A DNA stretch of 64,000 nt. Origin: Pseudomonas sp. 8O. GTDB taxonomy: Bacteria > Pseudomonadota > Gammaproteobacteria > Pseudomonadales > Pseudomonadaceae. Below are positions 59,222 to 64,000 of this stretch, piece by piece. Position 1 is the stretch's first letter; each line of letters begins with the position of its first letter. The translations under genes and the position numbers were made by a program. Below the pieces are notes generated by a model, which did not search any database, was not told the origin of the DNA, and worked only from the letters and a program-made list of their open reading frames with translations. The stretch spans positions 250,098 to 314,097 of the forward strand of contig NZ_LR733265.1 in NCBI RefSeq assembly GCF_902506495.1. Direction: 5' to 3'.

Positions 59222-60083
59222 GGTAGACCAGCAGCCGCTGGTGAGTGTTGTAATTTCTTCGTACAACCATGCGCCCTACATCGAGGCCAGTATCGAGAGT
59301 GTGCTGGCGCAAAGCTATGCGAATCTGGAGCTGTTGGTTGTCGACGATGGGTCCAGCGATGATAGCGTCGAGCGGATTCGCACTTTGCAAGCGAAGCATG
59401 GCTTCGACTTCGTCGTTCAGGAGAACAAAGGGCTGGCCGCGACGCTGAACGATTGCATTGCCCGTTCCCATGGCAGTCTGATCGCTCCCTTTGGCTCCGA
59501 TGACATCATGTGCCCAGAGCGCATCGCGATTCAGGTGGCCTACCTGCAAGGCAAGCCTGAGGTGGGTATCTGTGCGGGCAATATCCAGCCCATCGATGCT
59601 AAAGGTGCTGCACTGCCCCAGCGTGAGCGCGGACGAGGGTTGCGCCGCCTGGATTTCGAAGATCTGTTCTGCGCCAAAAAAGTGGGGGCTCCGGCACCAA
59701 CCCTGCTGTTTCGGCGCGAGGCGTTGGAGGCTGTCGGGGGCTTCGATCCGAGTATCCGCCTGGAGGACTTGTTGATCGAGTTGAAGATTGCCCGTGCCGG
59801 GTACTTTATCGACGTGTTGCCCGATGTGCTGGCGCAGTACCGCGTGCACGAAACCAACACCTACAAGAACCGGCGCATGATGGTGGACGCGGTGCTGAGC
59901 ACCTATGGGCATTTTGCCGATCACCCGGACTATCCAAAGGTGTGCGCGGCCTTCATCAATTCGATGCTGCTCAAGTGTGCGCGCGATGACAAGCCGTTGG
60001 CTCGTGAGCTGTTGGCGCAACTGCCGATGAAGTACCGCAATCTGAAGACGGCTCGCGCGATTTTTCGCCTGATGATGCCCTGA
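59214..60083 (+). CDS. Family 2 glycosyltransferase, LPS core (possibly WapR-like)
   Basis: A 289-residue GT-A enzyme with PLVSVVISSYNHAPYIEASIESVL, VVDDGSSDDS and a donor/metal site APFGSDDIM in place of the usual DADD. IRLEDLLIELKIARAGYFIDVLPDVLAQYRVHETNTYKN follows. The N-terminus recalls the rhamnosyltransferases that cap the core (WapR type), which would link it to the O-antigen ligase encoded next, but this is uncertain. It overlaps the previous gene by 8 bases and is the last plus-strand gene of this run. Confidence 0.82.
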   Translation: MIEVDQQPLVSVVISSYNHAPYIEASIESVLAQSYANLELLVVDDGSSDDSVERIRTLQAKHGFDFVVQENKGLAATLNDCIARSHGSLIAPFGSDDIMCPERIAIQVAYLQGKPEVGICAGNIQPIDAKGAALPQRERGRGLRRLDFEDLFCAKKVGAPAPTLLFRREALEAVGGFDPSIRLEDLLIELKIARAGYFIDVLPDVLAQYRVHETNTYKNRRMMVDAVLSTYGHFADHPDYPKVCAAFINSMLLKCARDDKPLARELLAQLPMKYRNLKTARAIFRLMMP

Positions 60084-60094
60084 GGTCGGGCGAA

Positions 60095-60760
60095 TCAGGG
60101 AAGAGGTGGGTAGGTCTTGTTCAACGCACGTTCGAAGCTCATCGCGTGCCTGCTGCTGCAATTCTGGGCATAACCCGCTACCCAATCCTGCCGATGCTGC
60201 TGTGTGAGCCACGCGGTGTCTTCCGGGTAGCGCAGAATGTGCTGAATATTGCGCTTGCGCTTGCCGGCATTGAGCGGGTGGCTTCCAACCTTCATGTCTG
60301 ACAGGTCGATCAGCCCTAGTGTGCCGTCTGGTAAGCGCAGGACATTGCCCAGGTGCAGGGAGCGGAAGTAGACACCTGACTGGTGCAAATGGGCGAGAAA
60401 CGCTCCGAATTGACGAACTTCGATTGAGCGCTGTTCAGCATCGATTCGTCGCCAGTGGTTGCGCAGTGTGTCCCCTGGCAGCGGCCGGTAGAGCACGGCA
60501 TTCAATTGCCTGTCAGGAATGAACAGCAGCTCCACGACATCCGGGCAGGCGACGCCCAGCTCTTTCAGGCGCTGCACGTTGCTGGCGAAGCGCTCGCTCG
60601 GCAGGATCCAGAGCGCCGACGACAGCAGGCGCTTGCGCCGGTAGAACTTCAGGAAATTGCCGTCCGACAAGCGTGCGACCTTCAGCCCGAATCCATCGAT
60701 TTCTATCGGGGTGGCGTTCTGCAGGAGCGCATCGAGCTGCAAGGTGCTGATTGTTCTCAT
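60095..60760 (-). CDS. Kinase-fold protein lacking the usual catalytic Asp (toluene-tolerance/PA4998 type)
   Basis: A 221-residue small kinase-fold protein. FLKFYRRKRLLSSALWILPSERFASNVQRL forms the N-lobe; YFRSLHLGNVL (131-141) occupies the catalytic loop but with Ser134 where HRD kinases have Asp; LIDLSDM (Asp152) keeps the metal aspartate. Its ATG overlaps the waaL stop as ATGA, so it is made with the O-antigen ligase. Its job is unknown; it may phosphorylate a core or lipid substrate or act as a partner of WaaL. Confidence 0.8.
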   Translation of the reverse strand: MRTISTLQLDALLQNATPIEIDGFGLKVARLSDGNFLKFYRRKRLLSSALWILPSERFASNVQRLKELGVACPDVVELLFIPDRQLNAVLYRPLPGDTLRNHWRRIDAEQRSIEVRQFGAFLAHLHQSGVYFRSLHLGNVLRLPDGTLGLIDLSDMKVGSHPLNAGKRKRNIQHILRYPEDTAWLTQQHRQDWVAGYAQNCSSRHAMSFERALNKTYPPLP

Positions 60761-61914
60761 CGGTTGTCCAGTTGGCGCTGCTGGATGGAAAGTGCTGCTA
60801 CCAGTGACAGTGGAATCCAGATCAGGAACCAGCTTTCGTTGGGCCTGGAGAGGTAGGAGCTGCCCTCGGTAAGGCCGGCAGCGATACCGTAGACGAGCAG
60901 TGCCGATGCGATCTGAAAACCGGCGTGTCTTCTCTGTTGCAGGCAACGGAACAAGGCGGCGCCGTACATCACCAGCCATAGGATGAGTCCGATGGCGCCG
61001 AGTTCCAGTAGCACGGCCAGTTCTACATTATGCGGGTCACTCAGAAGGCGACCGATTTCCGGGATATCGAAGATGAACTTACTGTCGTAGCCATATCCTA
61101 ACCACGGCTTCGCGGCCGCCTGGGAAACGGCGTCAGCCCAGAGTTGAGGCCGGAAGGAAAGTCCGCGTTCCAGGAATATCTCCGGCATCGCTACAAAGGT
61201 CGCGATGGCCAGGGCGATCAGTGCACCTATCAGGTAGGCCCCTCGGCGAGGTGTCATCACCAGCATCCACAGGCTGGTCAGGGTCAGCGCCAGGAGCGGG
61301 GTGCGGGAGCCGGTGGCAAGAAGTGCAATCAGCAGTGGGATGGCACAGAAAACCGGTAGCCAGTCACGGTGCTCGCTCTGCGCGAGCCAGGCAGCCAGCC
61401 AGTAGGTGCAGAAGAAGCCCAGCACATGGGACGTCAGCAGCGGGTTGCTGAGTGCTCCGGTTCCAATCAGTCGTTGTTCGGATGGATAGGCGTTGGCATA
61501 GATGCACAGGTTGATGACGGCCGCGCCTACGGCCAATAGCGCCCCGACTCTCAGTACGGAGAGCAGCAGACGCTGATCCTTGCAGGCGATCAGGGTGCAG
61601 GCCGCAAAGATCATGAATACGTACAGTGGCCGCTTGGCCAGGCCGCTCAGGCTGGTGTCTGCTTGGGTCCACGAAAGGCTCAGCAGCAACCAGGTCGCGA
61701 ATGCCAAATAGGCCAGCGTGATGGGTTCCTTGAGCAACTGCATGAAGACTTTTGGTGAGAGCAGTAGTGCGATCAGGGCGGGGGCGGCGAGCAGTGCGTA
61801 GAACAACTTCGTGTACTGGCTACCGTTCGCGGACCAGAATAGGCCGCTCAACAACACCAGGTAGCCCGCCACCAGCCAGTAGCTGGAAATGAAGTTGCTG
61901 ATACGCAAGGGCAT
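60757..61914 (-). CDS. waaL: O-antigen ligase
   Basis: A polytopic protein of about 385 residues with roughly 12 membrane helices and the Wzy_C/WaaL loop: IFLERGLSFRPQLWADAVSQAAAKPWLGYGYDSKF, then DPHNVELAVLLELG with the conserved His. ATGSRTPLLALTLTSLW is a further family block. It joins undecaprenyl-linked O-antigen to lipid A-core at the periplasmic face. The ATG at 61912-61914 is chosen by family start; a GTG at 61942-61944 is also possible and neither has a good ribosome site. It lies divergent from msbA. Confidence 0.87.
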   Translation of the reverse strand: MPLRISNFISSYWLVAGYLVLLSGLFWSANGSQYTKLFYALLAAPALIALLLSPKVFMQLLKEPITLAYLAFATWLLLSLSWTQADTSLSGLAKRPLYVFMIFAACTLIACKDQRLLLSVLRVGALLAVGAAVINLCIYANAYPSEQRLIGTGALSNPLLTSHVLGFFCTYWLAAWLAQSEHRDWLPVFCAIPLLIALLATGSRTPLLALTLTSLWMLVMTPRRGAYLIGALIALAIATFVAMPEIFLERGLSFRPQLWADAVSQAAAKPWLGYGYDSKFIFDIPEIGRLLSDPHNVELAVLLELGAIGLILWLVMYGAALFRCLQQRRHAGFQIASALLVYGIAAGLTEGSSYLSRPNESWFLIWIPLSLVAALSIQQRQLDNR

Positions 61915-62015
61915 GGGGCGTGTGGGAGGGAGTGATGTCTGCACGTTTGAAACCGGTGGCTGATTTTCGAATGGGCGGCATCTTAATGCATCCTCGGGGG
62001 GGGAGGCTGCATCTG

Positions 62016-62024
62016 TGCTAGAAT
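62016..62024 (+). promoter_or_regulatory. Extended -10 promoter for msbA
   Basis: TGCTAGAAT (62016-62024) fits the TGnTATAAT extended -10 form with one mismatch, about 35 bases ahead of the msbA ATG. No matching -35 is seen. Confidence 0.4.
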
Positions 62025-62058
62025 TCGCGCTTTTTCGGCCAAGTCGAAGTGTGAGCGC

Positions 62059-63867
62059 ATGACCGACAAGCACACCACTGCAAGCCCATCTAGCAGCCTG
62101 AAAATCTACCTTCGGCTACTCGGATATGTCAGGCCCTATATAGGCATGTTCCTGATCAGCATCCTGGGTTACGTCATTTTTGCTTCCACCCAACCAATGC
62201 TGGCGGGCATCCTCAAGTACTTCGTGGATGGCCTGTCCAACCCTGATGTCGTGCTGTTTCCCACGGTGCCCTACCTGCGCGATCTGCAACTACTGCAGAC
62301 GGTGCCCCTGCTCATCGTCCTGATCGCCGCCTGGCAGGGTGTTGGTTCCTTCCTGGGTAACTATTTCCTGGCCAGGGTCTCGCTGGGCCTGGTTCACGAC
62401 TTGCGTATCGCGCTGTTCAACAGCCTCATGGTGTTGCCAAATCGCTATTTCGATAGCCACAACTCCGGTCACCTGATCTCGCGCATCACCTTCAACGTGA
62501 CGATGGTCACAGGCGCTGCGACGGATGCAATCAAGGTGGTTATCCGTGAAGGGCTGACAGTCATCTTCCTGTTCGCCTACCTGCTGTGGATGAACTGGCA
62601 ACTGACTCTGGTAATGCTGGCAATCCTGCCGCTGATCGCATTGATGGTGAGCAGTGCCAGCAAGAAATTTCGCAAGCAGAGCAAGAAGATTCAGGTGGCG
62701 ATGGGCGATGTTACCCACGTTGCGTCGGAAACGATCCAGGGTTACCGAGTGGTGCGCAGTTTTGGCGGGGAGACCTACGAATCCCGGCGCTTTGCCGCTG
62801 CCAGCCAGGACAATACCGAGAAACAGCTGCGCATGACCAAGACCGGAGCGGTGTACACGCCGATGCTGCAACTGGTGATCTACAGTGCGATGGCCGTGTT
62901 GATGTTCCTCGTTTTGCTGCTGCGTGGCGATGCTACGGCCGGTGACTTGGTGGCCTATATCACCGCTGCGGGGCTCCTGCCCAAACCCATTCGCCAGCTG
63001 TCCGAGGTCAGCTCGACGATTCAAAAGGGTATTGCCGGTGCCGAGAGCATCTTCGAGCAGCTGGATGAGGTGCCCGAAGTCGATCAGGGAACGGTAGAGC
63101 GCGAGCGCGTCAGCGGTCGTTTGGAAGTACGCAACCTGAGCTTCCAGTATCCGGACACGGAAAAGCCTGTGCTCAGTGATATCAATTTCACGGCCGAGCC
63201 TGGGCAGATGGTGGCATTGGTCGGGCGTTCCGGTAGCGGAAAATCGACCCTGGCCAACCTGATTCCTCGTTTCTACCATCACGAAACGGGTCAGATCCTG
63301 TTGGATGGGGTAGACGTCGAGCAATACAAATTGCGTAATCTGCGGCGTCATATTGCCCTGGTTACGCAGCAGGTCACCCTGTTCAACGACAGTGTGGCCA
63401 GCAATATTGCTTATGGCGACCTGGCCGATGCTCCGCGTGAAGCGATTGAGCAGGCGGTCGAAGCGGCCTACGCCAAGGAGTTCATCGACAAACTGCCGCA
63501 GGGGCTGGATACCGAGGTTGGCGAAAACGGCGTGCTGCTGTCTGGTGGCCAGCGCCAGCGCTTGGCAATTGCGCGGGCGTTGCTCAAGGACGCACCGATC
63601 CTGGTGCTGGATGAAGCGACCTCGGCCCTTGACACTGAGTCCGAGCGGCATATCCAGGCCGCTCTGGATCGGGTCATGGAAGGCCGAACCACGTTGGTGA
63701 TTGCACATCGTCTGTCGACCATCGAGAAGGCCGATATGATTCTGGTGATGGATCAGGGGCGCATCGTCGAGCGCGGTACTCACGACCAGTTGCTGGCCCA
63801 AAACGGTTTCTATGCACGTTTGCATTCCATGGGGCTCGATGAAGGCGCGCCCTTGGATATCGCCTGA
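62059..63867 (+). CDS. msbA: Lipid A-core flippase MsbA
   Basis: A 602-residue ABC half-transporter with six membrane helices (about 20-330) and a nucleotide-binding domain: Walker [10 protein letters not shown], signature [17 protein letters not shown], Walker [16 protein letters not shown], and the switch His in IAHRLST. It flips lipid A-core across the inner membrane. It is transcribed away from waaL and is followed 41 bases later by hldE, all LPS functions. Confidence 0.96.
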   Translation: MTDKHTTASPSSSLKIYLRLLGYVRPYIGMFLISILGYVIFASTQPMLAGILKYFVDGLSNPDVVLFPTVPYLRDLQLLQTVPLLIVLIAAWQGVGSFLGNYFLARVSLGLVHDLRIALFNSLMVLPNRYFDSHNSGHLISRITFNVTMVTGAATDAIKVVIREGLTVIFLFAYLLWMNWQLTLVMLAILPLIALMVSSASKKFRKQSKKIQVAMGDVTHVASETIQGYRVVRSFGGETYESRRFAAASQDNTEKQLRMTKTGAVYTPMLQLVIYSAMAVLMFLVLLLRGDATAGDLVAYITAAGLLPKPIRQLSEVSSTIQKGIAGAESIFEQLDEVPEVDQGTVERERVSGRLEVRNLSFQYPDTEKPVLSDINFTAEPGQMVALVGRSGSGKSTLANLIPRFYHHETGQILLDGVDVEQYKLRNLRRHIALVTQQVTLFNDSVASNIAYGDLADAPREAIEQAVEAAYAKEFIDKLPQGLDTEVGENGVLLSGGQRQRLAIARALLKDAPILVLDEATSALDTESERHIQAALDRVMEGRTTLVIAHRLSTIEKADMILVMDQGRIVERGTHDQLLAQNGFYARLHSMGLDEGAPLDIA

Positions 63868-63908
63868 TAAACTACGAGCCCGCCAAGACTAAGGCCCCCG
63901 GAGTTCAC

Positions 63909-64000
63909 ATGAAGTTGACCATGCCCCGTTACGATCAAGCCGCCGTCCTGGTGGTGGGCGACGTGATGCTCGATCGCTATTGGCATGGCGGCACCTCGCG
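63909..64000 (+). CDS. hldE: Bifunctional heptose-7-phosphate kinase/heptose-1-phosphate adenylyltransferase (5' part)
   Basis: Only about 30 residues are present: [20 protein letters not shown] then [11 protein letters not shown], which matches the PfkB-type opening of HldE ([11 protein letters not shown]). CGGAGTTCAC precedes the ATG. It makes ADP-D-glycero-beta-D-manno-heptose, the donor for WaaC and WaaF encoded upstream. The gene continues beyond the window. Confidence 0.9.
   Translation, partial: MKLTMPRYDQAAVLVVGDVMLDRYWHGGTS

Overview
The window looks like a chromosomal segment of a high-GC gammaproteobacterium of the genus Pseudomonas. From memory, the right half has the gene order of P. 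aeruginosa around PA4996-PA5023: selO, mscK, a K+/H+ antiporter, an acyl-CoA dehydrogenase, msrA, dipA, aceF/aceE, glnE, ilvE, waaF-waaC-waaG-waaP-wapP-wapQ, a tandem-kinase protein, a carbamoyltransferase, LPS glycosyltransferases, waaL, msbA and hldE. The left 13.6 kb is absent at that place in P. aeruginosa as I remember it. It is an aryl-polyene/xanthomonadin-type pigment locus, which suggests a relative of the P. mendocina/alcaligenes/oleovorans group (inference). GTAG-type REP palindromes of three families are scattered through intergenic space.

Region 1 (1-13.6 kb, all minus strand, tightly overlapping genes): the distal part of an aryl polyene (APE) operon. In transcription order it encodes a chain-length-factor-like ketosynthase, a PlsC-type acyltransferase, two acyl carrier proteins, a small membrane protein, an acyl-ACP/CoA ligase fused to a hotdog dehydratase, a family 2 glycosyltransferase, an LpxL-type acyltransferase, an MIO ammonia-lyase (starter aryl acid), a hotdog thioesterase, a LolA-like carrier, an MMPL/RND exporter, a CPA2-antiporter-like membrane protein, a flavin-dependent halogenase-like oxidoreductase and a truncated methyltransferase. 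The main ketosynthase, ketoreductase and remaining genes are expected to the left of base 1. A REP pair sits in frame inside the signal-peptide region of the lolA-like gene.

Region 2 (13.9-32.8 kb): mixed housekeeping genes. They are an orphan ParA ATPase, a lipoprotein, a tandem universal stress protein, a thioesterase, trxC, an SLC13 permease, selO, mscK, nhaP2, an acyl-CoA dehydrogenase, a nitronate monooxygenase, a YbfB-type MFS transporter with a divergent LysR regulator, and rlmJ.

Region 3 (32.9-38.5 kb): c-di-GMP turnover and small genes: an HD-GYP phosphodiesterase, a YjfB-like small protein, msrA, the DipA-type EAL phosphodiesterase with a degenerate GGDEF site, and a small exported protein.

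Region 4 (38.5-47.5 kb): pyruvate dehydrogenase (aceE-aceF, with three lipoyl domains in E2), divergent from glnE, then ilvE. Two near-identical 15-bp palindromes lie between aceE and glnE and look like operators.

Region 5 (47.5-64 kb): LPS core and lipid A-core assembly. Heptosyltransferases, WaaG and a run of core sugar kinases come first, then a carbamoyltransferase, a decayed family 9 glycosyltransferase pseudogene and three glycosyltransferases on the plus strand. On the minus strand are a kinase-fold protein and the O-antigen ligase. The msbA flippase and the start of hldE close the window. No rRNA, tRNA, CRISPR, insertion sequence or prophage gene was recognised.
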